This document shows, piece by piece, positions 25,175-32,466 of a stretch of DNA of 64,000 nucleotides. The stretch comes from Terriglobales bacterium. GTDB lineage: Bacteria > Acidobacteriota > Terriglobia > Terriglobales > Acidobacteriaceae. Position 1 is the first letter of the stretch. The number at the start of each line of letters is the position of its first letter. A program made the position numbers and the translations under genes. The notes beneath the pieces are model-generated. The model made no database searches and was not told where the DNA came from. It was given only the letters and a program-made list of their open reading frames with translations. The DNA lies in assembly GCA_030038475.1 (NCBI GenBank), contig JASHOU010000216.1, positions 1-64,000 of the forward strand, read 5' to 3'.

Positions 25175-26200
25175 ATGCTCGCTGGAATCAAAACTCGTGA
25201 CCTGCGCAAGGTCTACACTTCCGCGCCTCCGCTCGCGGCCGGCGGCGGCTTCGGTTTCGGCGCAACGCGCGCGAAGGGAAAGAAACAGCCGAAGCCTCAA
25301 ATCGTTGCCCTCGACGGCCTTTCGCTGGAAGTTGCGCCGGGGGAAATTTTCGGCCTGCTGGGTCCCAATGGCGCGGGCAAATCGACTACTGTAGGAGTTC
25401 TGACCACCCGTGTTCGCCCGACGGGCGGCCAAGCGTGGATCGGCGAGCACGACGTGTGGGCGGAACAGGTCGCGGTCAAGCGGCTGATTGGAGTGGTGCA
25501 GCAGCGCCCGAACCTCGACTTTACCCTGACGGCGCGCGAGATTCTGCTGTTTCACGGCGCTTATTTCGGCATCGATTCGCGGGTGCGAGCCGAGCGCGCG
25601 GAGAAACTGCTCGATCGCTTCAAACTGACCGATCGCGCCGAGCAGATGGTGCGCGGCTTTTCCGGCGGCATGATGCAGCGGCTTTCGATTGCCCGCGCCA
25701 TGATGCACGATCCGCAGGTGCTTTTTCTGGATGAGCCGAGCGCGGGGCTCGATCCGCAGACGCGATTGCTGCTGTGGGAAATTATTCGCGAATACAACCA
25801 GAGCGGCAAAACCATTCTGCTTACCACCCACAACATGGAAGAAGCGGATGCGCTGTGCCGGCGACTGGCGATCATCGATCACGGGCGCAACATCGCCCTG
25901 GGAACTCCGGCGGAGTTGAAGGCGTCAGTGCCGGGCGGATATCTGCTGCGGTTGCGCTTTGGCCAGCATACGCCGGAATTGCTGCAGCGGCTTCAGGGAT
26001 TGGCGGGCGTTCGAGAGGTTCGCGCGACGGGGAACGATAACAATTCCGCCGACATTTATGCCGACCGTGGCGGCTCGCTGGTCTCCGAGATCGCGAACCT
26101 GGCCGCCGTCGCGGCAGTGGAACTGTGCGACGTGCATATTTCGGAGCCCAGCCTGGAGAATCTTTTCTTGCACCACACAGGAAGGAGTTTGCGCGATTGA
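25175..26200 (+). CDS. ABC-2 type exporter ATP-binding protein
   Basis: A 341-residue ATPase. Walker A is GPNGAGKST (residues 63-71), the signature is FSGGMMQRLSIAR, Walker B is VLFLDEPSAGLD, and the switch histidine is in LTTHNMEEAD. The length and C-terminal domain match the DrrA/NodI-like ATPases of ABC-2 exporters. An unusual Gly/Lys-rich insertion (residues about 20-42) lies between the first two strands. It is translationally coupled to the permease gene by overlap. Substrates in this family include drugs, polysaccharides and lipids; none can be chosen here. Confidence 0.93.
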   Translation: MLAGIKTRDLRKVYTSAPPLAAGGGFGFGATRAKGKKQPKPQIVALDGLSLEVAPGEIFGLLGPNGAGKSTTVGVLTTRVRPTGGQAWIGEHDVWAEQVAVKRLIGVVQQRPNLDFTLTAREILLFHGAYFGIDSRVRAERAEKLLDRFKLTDRAEQMVRGFSGGMMQRLSIARAMMHDPQVLFLDEPSAGLDPQTRLLLWEIIREYNQSGKTILLTTHNMEEADALCRRLAIIDHGRNIALGTPAELKASVPGGYLLRLRFGQHTPELLQRLQGLAGVREVRATGNDNNSADIYADRGGSLVSEIANLAAVAAVELCDVHISEPSLENLFLHHTGRSLRD

Positions 26201-26967
26201 ACTGGAAGACGTTTCTCGCCCTGCTCGGCCGCGATGCTCACGTGGCTCGCCGCAACATCGTTCCTTTGTTTCTGCAGACATTTCTGCAGCCCATGATGTT
26301 CGTATTTATCTTCGGCCGTGTGATGGTCTCGAGCGGTTACATGCCTCCGGCCTACAAGAGCCTGTTGCTGCCCGGGATCATGGCGATCAGCATGGTGTTC
26401 ACCGGAGTTTGGGCGGTCGCGATGCCGCTGATCGGCGAGTTTCAGTTCACACGAGAAATTGAAGACCGCCTGCTTGCGCCGATCAACATCTCGTGGCTGG
26501 CGATTGAAAAAGTGATCTTTGGCACGATGCAGGCCGTGATTGCGGGGTTAGTCGTGATCCCGGCGGCGTGGCTGCTTCTGCGTCCCGGCGTGGGCTTAAA
26601 TCTCAGTTCGCCGTTGGCGTTTGCCTGTGTCACGCTGCTGGTGGCGCTGTTCTCATCCTGCGGAGGCCTAGCGCTCGGTTGCAGCGTCGAGCAGACTCAC
26701 ATCGGACTGATGTTCAGCATGGTTCTGACGCCGATGATCTTTTTCGGCTGCACCTATTATCCGTGGAGCGCACTCGGACACTTTCCCATTCTGCAGAAAG
26801 TTGTGCTGATTAATCCTCTTGTTTACGCGAGCGAAGGACTTCGCGGTACGCTCGTGCCGCAGTTCCCGCACATTTCGGTATGGGCTGTGCTGATTGTGCT
26901 GGCGTTTTTCGATCTGATGTTTCTATTCGTCGGATTGAAACGCTTTCGCGCCAAGGCGGTTAGCTAG
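26197..26967 (+). CDS. ABC-2 type permease
   Basis: A protein of about 256 residues with six predicted transmembrane segments and the ABC-2 pattern (FLQPMMFVFIFGRVMV; MAISMVFTGVWAVAMPLIGE; GCTYYPWSALGHFPILQKVV). I chose TTG at 26197 as the start because GGAAGGAG lies 9 nt upstream (26180-26187), and the TTG overlaps the TGA of the ATPase gene. The longer frame from ATG 26125 would begin deep inside the ATPase gene without a ribosome-binding site. It forms an export complex with the upstream ATPase. Confidence 0.9.
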   Translation: MNWKTFLALLGRDAHVARRNIVPLFLQTFLQPMMFVFIFGRVMVSSGYMPPAYKSLLLPGIMAISMVFTGVWAVAMPLIGEFQFTREIEDRLLAPINISWLAIEKVIFGTMQAVIAGLVVIPAAWLLLRPGVGLNLSSPLAFACVTLLVALFSSCGGLALGCSVEQTHIGLMFSMVLTPMIFFGCTYYPWSALGHFPILQKVVLINPLVYASEGLRGTLVPQFPHISVWAVLIVLAFFDLMFLFVGLKRFRAKAVS

Positions 26968-27007
26968 GCTAAGGCCGTCGGTTACGCGGCTGCTGACGAT
27001 TCTCGAA

Positions 27008-27670
27008 TTAATACTGCAGATAGCCAATCCCCACCCGCATGTGATGCAGCAGGCTGTCCGGAGTAACGACTGCGATCGTCAGTCCCAGCATGGCGTGCAC
27101 GATGCCGAGAAAATAGATGCTGCGGTAGCGGCGAAACATTTCACAGAAGAAAAGCGCGCCGATGAGCGTCGCGGTCGTCAGCACGGGACTCGGCAGGTGA
27201 GCGGCGGCAAAGAGAGTGGCTGCGATCCAAACTGCGGAAGAGCCGCCATAGAGCTCTTCGAAGCTATTGAAGAAAAACGATTGCAGAATGAACTCCTGAA
27301 TCAAGGCCCAGATCACATATCCCCATACCGATTGCACCGCCGGCCAAGTCTGGTTGGCGGGAATTACTCCGCCCGCCCAATGCACCAGGGCCACCACCAC
27401 GACAACCATTACAAAACCGATGCCCAGCACCACGCTGGCGCCGAACGTCTTCGGCAGCCGCAGGCCGAGTCGCTGGAGCGACGGCCGATCGACCAGCACC
27501 AGCCCGAGAATCGTGCACAATCCGATTACGGCCCAGCGGTTGCGCATGTGAATGGTCGGCGCCCAGAGCGCAAGCTCCAGCAACAGAAACACAACGACAA
27601 TTTGTCCCCAGATGAAGCAGCGGCGAGCCAGTGTCGGTTCCGCGTGGTAGGTTTTAGAGATAACTGCCAT
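27008..27670 (-). CDS. CPBP-family membrane protein with altered motif
   Basis: A 220-residue polytopic membrane protein with the layout of the CPBP (CAAX protease and bacteriocin-processing) family. Motif 1, normally EE-x3-R, reads Q125-E126-F-I-L-Q130; the motif 2 histidine is H158 in AAAHLPSP and the motif 3 histidine is H192 in IVHAMLG. The loss of the first glutamate and of the arginine suggests changed or lost protease activity. It lies next to a second CPBP protein with intact motifs, and the two may share a transcript with only 67 nt between them. Function unknown. Confidence 0.78.
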   Translation of the reverse strand: MAVISKTYHAEPTLARRCFIWGQIVVVFLLLELALWAPTIHMRNRWAVIGLCTILGLVLVDRPSLQRLGLRLPKTFGASVVLGIGFVMVVVVVALVHWAGGVIPANQTWPAVQSVWGYVIWALIQEFILQSFFFNSFEELYGGSSAVWIAATLFAAAHLPSPVLTTATLIGALFFCEMFRRYRSIYFLGIVHAMLGLTIAVVTPDSLLHHMRVGIGYLQY

Positions 27671-27737
27671 TCTTGTTGGTTGCTATATATCACATGCGGG
27701 TATTTAGTCATCTTACTTAGTCACGCAAGCCAGCGGC

Positions 27738-28622
27738 CTAAAACCAGAATGACCAGATGGCATCGACACTGGCGTGGGTGATGGCCGATGCCGGCACTCG
27801 CCTTTGTTCGCGCCACGCCCGTCCGTAGAAAATTCCCGCGACGCTCGCCAGCAAAACATAACGCCAGTTGAAGCGGGCGAAGGGCATTAAACGCTTGTTG
27901 AAATGCGAGAGCCCGAACAGAACTGCCGTAATTGCGAGTGCTATGCGGCGTCCAACGCGGCGCTCCAGCAGGTTCTGAACCCAGGCGCGAAAAAAGAGTT
28001 CTTCGGGAACGGCGATAAAAATGAAAATATAAATCCATGCCGGAATCATCGAAAGCCGCAGCGCGCCATGATGCGGATGGAGAAAACCGAGCGCCAGCCC
28101 TCCAGCGATGACGATTGGAGCGAAAAAAGCCAGCTCGCGCAGACCGGTTTTCCAGTCGCTCCAACGAAAATGAAAATCAAAACCGGTGCCCGTGAGCCGG
28201 CGAATCACCACGAATCCATAAAGCGCCGCATCCACCAGAAGCAGTTTTCCCAAACCGATGAGATTGCCCGGCCAGGCAGGCTCGAACCATCGCAGATCAA
28301 CAGCGAGGCCGAGGATCAGGAGAATGACCGCGTCACGCCAATTGCCGCGCTGTTCGGGATCGACCGTCGCAGCCTGCGCCAGCAGCCACGCGATTGCCAC
28401 AGGCAACAGCGCATACAGGGCGCACCACTTCCAGGAAAACATCTGGTGCGAATAAGAAATCAGAACGTAAGGCAGAACGCACAGAGCCGGCAAAATGGTT
28501 CGCAGAGTGGAAGGCCATCGGGCGCAAGCTTGCGCAACCCGCTCGCCGGCCAGTCCGAATGCGAGCGCCGGCGTCAGTTCCAGCGCGAGCACGGCGAGAG
28601 CCGCCGAGGTTGCGTTCTGCAT
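27738..28622 (-). CDS. CPBP-family intramembrane metalloprotease
   Basis: A 294-residue membrane protein with about eight predicted transmembrane segments. The CPBP motifs are complete: PEELFFRAW gives E207, E208 and R212; FGLSHFNK gives H240; ITHASVDAIW gives H283. By family knowledge these form a glutamate-histidine intramembrane protease site related to Rce1. The substrate is unknown. It sits between the altered CPBP gene and a sulfotransferase-like gene on the same strand, so the three may form an operon. Confidence 0.88.
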   Translation of the reverse strand: MQNATSAALAVLALELTPALAFGLAGERVAQACARWPSTLRTILPALCVLPYVLISYSHQMFSWKWCALYALLPVAIAWLLAQAATVDPEQRGNWRDAVILLILGLAVDLRWFEPAWPGNLIGLGKLLLVDAALYGFVVIRRLTGTGFDFHFRWSDWKTGLRELAFFAPIVIAGGLALGFLHPHHGALRLSMIPAWIYIFIFIAVPEELFFRAWVQNLLERRVGRRIALAITAVLFGLSHFNKRLMPFARFNWRYVLLASVAGIFYGRAWREQRRVPASAITHASVDAIWSFWF

Positions 28623-28644
28623 GAAGCTATTCTAATTTGCCGTC

Positions 28645-29580
28645 TTATTGCGTGAGCGCGACCATTCCGGCAGCCGCTTCCACTTCCTGTTCGAGGGCAG
28701 CGAATTGCTGGGCGCTCCAGCCGAGGTATTGGTCGTAACGCTCGACACGGCAATCCTCGAATGAGATCTCCATACCGAGCAGGTCGGCGATCGCCGATTT
28801 CATCTGACGGCGATAAGCGCTGTCGAGGCTGAGCCGGTCGATGTCGATGACCAGATGACAATGCGGTTCGCCTAACTGGCGAGCGAGAAGCCACAGGAAA
28901 TAGAAGATGAAATAAAGCCGGTGCAGGAGCGATTCCTCCACCAGTTGGTCGCGAAAGGCTTCGCGCAGATTCCGCGAATCGAGCAAGGGCGGCAATTCGA
29001 ACTTGAGCGCGGCGAGCAGCGGAGCGAACGACGTCGCTTGCAGGTTGTGGCGAAGAATGACCACGCCGCGTTGCAGAAAATACGGGTTGCCCTGCACCGC
29101 CTGGCGCAACATCGAGAGAAACTGGCGCCGCGGCTCGCGGCGAATAAAAATGTGTGCACCGGGCGCGTGGGCGCGGAACCACGCCACTCTGAGGTCGGTG
29201 CGAACGAATCCGTAGACCGGGCGGCGCTTGAGGCGCGCGGCGAGCGCGGCTAAGTCGGCCAAGTAAGCTTCCAGTTCCGGCAAGCAATCGTCGGCAGAGG
29301 CGCAGTATTGCCCGAAGGTGAGGTGAGCGGGGAAACTGGGAATGCCGCCCGCGGGACCAATGAGTGGACGAAACTCCTCGAGGTAAGGGGCGGCTAACGC
29401 CGGATGATTGGCGAACGACCAGAGGACAAACCGACGGATGACTTCCGGCGTCAAGGTCGATAAGTGCTCGTTGAGCGGCTCGAAGTAACAGTAAGTATCG
29501 GGCCGCTCATGAAACTTCGACCACACATAGGTGCTTGCCGAGCGCCAGCTCGAATGCAGGAAGATTGCTTCCTGAGCCAT
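28645..29580 (-). CDS. Sulfotransferase-like protein
   Basis: A 311-residue protein. The N-terminal IFLHSSWRSASTYVWSKF resembles the 5'-phosphosulfate-binding loop of PAPS-dependent sulfotransferases (R-S-x-S-T). A later strand-helix pair (GAHIFIRREPRRQFLSMLRQ) could be the 3'-phosphate site with R and S. The remainder is helical without a clear signature, so the acceptor is unknown and P-loop kinase relatives cannot be excluded. I chose the ATG at 29580 with GGGAG upstream; the longer frame adds a Cys-rich 46-residue stretch over the spacer repeats. Confidence 0.65.
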   Translation of the reverse strand: MAQEAIFLHSSWRSASTYVWSKFHERPDTYCYFEPLNEHLSTLTPEVIRRFVLWSFANHPALAAPYLEEFRPLIGPAGGIPSFPAHLTFGQYCASADDCLPELEAYLADLAALAARLKRRPVYGFVRTDLRVAWFRAHAPGAHIFIRREPRRQFLSMLRQAVQGNPYFLQRGVVILRHNLQATSFAPLLAALKFELPPLLDSRNLREAFRDQLVEESLLHRLYFIFYFLWLLARQLGEPHCHLVIDIDRLSLDSAYRRQMKSAIADLLGMEISFEDCRVERYDQYLGWSAQQFAALEQEVEAAAGMVALTQ

Positions 29581-29686
29581 TGCAACTCCCAAGACTCCCC
29601 GCAACGCGTAGAGACAGACGCACCGGCAAATGCAACCAAGGCACGACGGCCGCCCCCGGCTGTCAGCCGGATAAAAGTCCGGCACC

Positions 29687-29731
29687 AAGCTCAGTTCACC
29701 GAAACTCGGTTGACCCAAGCTTGGTTGACCC
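29687..29731. repeat. 15-nt array upstream of the sulfotransferase-like gene
   Basis: Three phased 15-nt units: AAGCTCAGTTCACCG, AAACTCGGTTGACCC, AAGCTTGGTTGACCC. The array sits 28 nt from the stop of the Gln/Ser-rich protein gene and about 105 nt upstream of the sulfotransferase-like start. Confidence 0.8.
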
Positions 29732-29759
29732 AGGCGCGGGGGCGCAAAGTCGATTGCCG

Positions 29760-30296
29760 CTATGCCGTCACCGAGACTTCACTCGCGGTCGACTGCGATG
29801 AGTTCTGCCCGAAACCTTGCGTAAGTTGCTCGAGCTCCTGCTGCAAGTTTGTGAAGGTGCTCTGCGCGCTCGTCAGGTTGCCCGACTGCAGGTCCGATCC
29901 CAACTGGCTGAGCAATTGGCTGATTTCGCTACCATTGTTATTGGCTCCATAACGGAAACCCCCGGTTCCCTGCGTCGACTGACTCTGGTTTGCCTGATTC
30001 TGGAAGGCCTGCTGAATGGTGGTGTAGTCCTGCTGTGCGGCCGAGAGGTCGCCGGACTGCAGGTCCTGCGACAACTGGTTGAACGCCTGCGCAATGGGAT
30101 TGTTGCTCTGCGATGCCGACGCGCTGTTCTGCGGCTGAAGTTTTTGCAAACTGGCAAAGTCCGACTGCGCGGCCGAGAGATTTCCCGACTGCAAATCCTG
30201 GCCGAGTTGCTGGAAGATTTGTTGAAATTGTTGAAAGTTATTCTGAACGCTCTGGTTGCTGAGAAAGCTGCTGCTTGAAATTCCTGAAACGGACAT
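29760..30296 (-). CDS. Gln/Ser-rich protein with three internal repeats
   Basis: A 178-residue protein without signal peptide or membrane segment. Three copies of a helical unit of about 25 residues are visible: LGQDLQSGNLSAAQSDFASLQ, LSQDLQSGDLSAAQQDYTTIQ and LGSDLQSGNLTSAQSTFTNLQ, joined by Gln/Asn/Ser-rich linkers. The units look like helix pairs (D-L-x-S-G-N/D-L-x-x-A-Q). I know such proteins only as uncharacterised. A paralogue with two similar units lies at 46282. The ATG is followed by MSVSGISSSSFLS; a GGAG-type ribosome-binding site lies upstream. Possibly a self-assembling or surface-associated protein, but this is speculation. Confidence 0.75.
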   Translation of the reverse strand: MSVSGISSSSFLSNQSVQNNFQQFQQIFQQLGQDLQSGNLSAAQSDFASLQKLQPQNSASASQSNNPIAQAFNQLSQDLQSGDLSAAQQDYTTIQQAFQNQANQSQSTQGTGGFRYGANNNGSEISQLLSQLGSDLQSGNLTSAQSTFTNLQQELEQLTQGFGQNSSQSTASEVSVTA

Positions 30297-30357
30297 AGTT
30301 GACTCCTGAAGGTGAAATATTTGTTGACTTTGTCGGCGTGACCGGCTCCAAACTTTA

Positions 30358-30402
30358 GTTGTTTCTGAGACAGCTGTCTCTGAGACAGTTGTTTCTAAGA
30401 CT
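30358..30402. repeat. 15-nt array upstream of the Gln/Ser-rich gene
   Basis: Three phased 15-nt units: GTTGTTTCTGAGACA, GCTGTCTCTGAGACA, GTTGTTTCTAAGACT. Within units, CTGAGACAG/CTGTCTC segments are self-complementary. A partial matching end (GCTGTCTTAGAAGG) lies near 30430, directly before the stop of the glycosyltransferase-like gene. Confidence 0.82.
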
Positions 30403-30435
30403 CCGGTGCAGTCTCGCTGCCAAATGCCGGCTGTC

Positions 30436-31224
30436 TTAGAAGGTGTTTATGTCGATGGGCTGTAGTCCGGCAAGGCGCGAAGCGTGGTCGCCGACAAATT
30501 CGTAGGGTCCGGTATGGGTGAGCCGGCTGGCCGCATCCAGCCAGATTTCGCCGCCGATGCGCCGCCAGCGCAGACAAAAAGAGTAATCTTCGCTGAGATA
30601 GACACCCGTCTCCGGATCGATCATCGGATCGAAAAGCGCATACAGATTGGAACTCTGCACCGTGTCGCGCCGCGAGCCCGAGATCGGCAGGCTATGCACA
30701 CGGCGGAAGTGGGTCTCCGGATACGCCGCCGTCATGCGCAAGAACGCGGCGCGGCGAATCAGCTGAAAACCGCCGCCCGCATAAATTGCGGTGACAAAAT
30801 CGCCTTCCTGTTTGCGCTCCGGCTCGGGACAGAAGCTTCCGACATACGACAGGGCCGCCTGTTGCACGCTCTCGCTGCGCTCCACACAGCGCTGCGGAAT
30901 GAAATCCCAGTCGATCGACTTGAGGGGATACAACGCGCCGGTAAAGTCCTTATCGGCGCGCAGCAGGCGCTCGATCTGTCGCAGTTCGAAACTTATATCG
31001 GCGTCTATGAATAAAAGATGAGTGGCGGCCGGATGATCCAAAAAGGCAGCGACCAAGGTGCTGCGCGCGCGCGAAATCAACGCGTCGTAGCCGAGCAGCC
31101 GCAGCGACACGTCAAAACCGGCCGACTTCGCATAGCTCATCAGCCGAATCACCGACAACATGTAGCCCTGCGAAACCATCCCCCCAAAGCAAGGAGTCGC
31201 AATAAGAATCAAAGGTTGAGACAT
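30436..31224 (-). CDS. Glycosyltransferase-like protein (GT-A fold)
   Basis: A 262-residue protein. MSQPLILIATPCFGGMVSQG at the start and LLFIDADISFE with a D-x-D motif at residues 74-76 are typical of GT-A nucleotide-sugar transferases. A late segment (GVYLSEDYSFCLRWRRIGG) fits the acidic catalytic region (ED). Donor and acceptor are unknown. I chose the ATG at 31224 because homology-like sequence begins there; the longer frame adds 11 residues. There is no signal peptide, so it probably acts at the cytoplasmic face. Confidence 0.75.
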   Translation of the reverse strand: MSQPLILIATPCFGGMVSQGYMLSVIRLMSYAKSAGFDVSLRLLGYDALISRARSTLVAAFLDHPAATHLLFIDADISFELRQIERLLRADKDFTGALYPLKSIDWDFIPQRCVERSESVQQAALSYVGSFCPEPERKQEGDFVTAIYAGGGFQLIRRAAFLRMTAAYPETHFRRVHSLPISGSRRDTVQSSNLYALFDPMIDPETGVYLSEDYSFCLRWRRIGGEIWLDAASRLTHTGPYEFVGDHASRLAGLQPIDINTF

Positions 31225-31575
31225 GGTCGGTTCCGGGGCGAAGTTCGTCGTCCCCAAATCAGTTTGTCAGAGCAATGCGCGGCGAGCCAGGCTCGAAGGG
31301 GATGCTCCAAACAGAGGTTTGGGCTGAAAACTAAACATTCGGCATTCGGCAGCGATCGACCGATGAGAGAGCTAGCACTTCAACGCGCTAACGCATTGAA
31401 GAACGGTGATTCGAGGAACTTCGGTAACGCTGCAGCGGTTCTCTGTCGCCAATGCTCCGAAATGGAAGCCCGAAAGACCAATCAAAAGAGAGCTGCGACA
31501 CTCCCCACCGTGACGCGGATCACAGCCCGTTAGTACACCGGACCGGCACAATAGGCGGAGTACGACGGAGGGTCA
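31225..31575. other. 351-bp divergent spacer
   Basis: Spacer between the glycosyltransferase-like gene and the flavoprotein pair. It contains only shadow frames. I see no strong promoter or terminator; a short TTCGGCATTCGGCA iteration lies near 31339. GGAGGG just before 31576 is the ribosome-binding site of the next gene. Confidence 0.45.
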
Positions 31576-32466
31576 GTGTTCAAAATTGTCAACGCCCAGT
31601 TTATCGCTCCGGGCATCAAGCGCTTTGTCATCAATGCCCCCCGCATTGCGCGCAAGCAGCGGCCGGGCCAGTTTGTCATCGTGCGGGTCAATGAAACAGG
31701 AGAACGCATCCCGTTGACCATCGAGCGCTCCGATCCCGAAAGCGGCACGGTCAATATCGTCGTGCAATCGATTGGCAAGACCACTCATCTGCTCAATTCT
31801 CTTGAGACCGGCGACAGTATTCTCGACATCGTCGGACCGCTCGGCAAGCCATCGGAGATAACAAACTTCGGCACCGTAGTGGTCATGGGTGGAGGCGTCG
31901 GCACGGCGATGGCCTATCCCACAGCCGCAGCCATGAAGCGCGCTGGCAATCGCGTGATCTCCATTCTCGGCGGACGAAACAAAGATCTGGTCATCCTCGA
32001 AAACGAGATGCGCGGCGTAAGCGACACGGTTTTTGTTACCACCGACGACGGCAGCTACGCCGATAAGGGACTGGTCACCGACAAGCTGCGCCAGCTTATT
32101 GAGAATGGCACGCGCATTGACCTGGTGCTGGCCGTTGGCCCAATCCCGATGATGCGCGCCGTAGCCGACATGACACGCAAAGAACGCATTCGTACCCTCG
32201 TCAGCCTGAACCCGATCATGATTGATGGCACCGGGATGTGCGGCGGGTGCCGCGTCCTGGTCGAGGGCAAGAGCGAATTCGCCTGCGTCGATGGCCCGGA
32301 GTTTGACGCTCACCGCGTCGATTTTGCCGTGCTGGTGCAGCGCAACGCCATGTATCGCGATGCCGAGAGGCGCTCGATGGAAGCTTTCAAGCGCGAATGC
32401 GAATTGGAAAAGCGCAAAGCCGCCGAGCCGGCCGATGAAGTCGCCTGCGCACTGGAGGGAAAGTAA
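31576..32466 (+). CDS. NfnA/SudB-like FAD/NAD(P)-binding subunit
   Basis: A 296-residue ferredoxin-NADP reductase-fold protein, as in the sulfide dehydrogenase/NfnA beta subunits. FAD contacts are in ERIPLTIERSD and the NAD(P) site is VVMGGGVGTAMAYPTAAA. A C-terminal 2Fe-2S motif, MCGGCRV with a downstream cysteine (FACVDGPEFDAH), matches the three-cysteine plus acidic ligand pattern of NfnA. Translation starts at GTG with GGAGGG upstream. The stop is directly adjacent to the next ATG, so both are made together. It transfers electrons between NAD(P)H and the partner subunit. Confidence 0.88.
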   Translation: MFKIVNAQFIAPGIKRFVINAPRIARKQRPGQFVIVRVNETGERIPLTIERSDPESGTVNIVVQSIGKTTHLLNSLETGDSILDIVGPLGKPSEITNFGTVVVMGGGVGTAMAYPTAAAMKRAGNRVISILGGRNKDLVILENEMRGVSDTVFVTTDDGSYADKGLVTDKLRQLIENGTRIDLVLAVGPIPMMRAVADMTRKERIRTLVSLNPIMIDGTGMCGGCRVLVEGKSEFACVDGPEFDAHRVDFAVLVQRNAMYRDAERRSMEAFKRECELEKRKAAEPADEVACALEGK

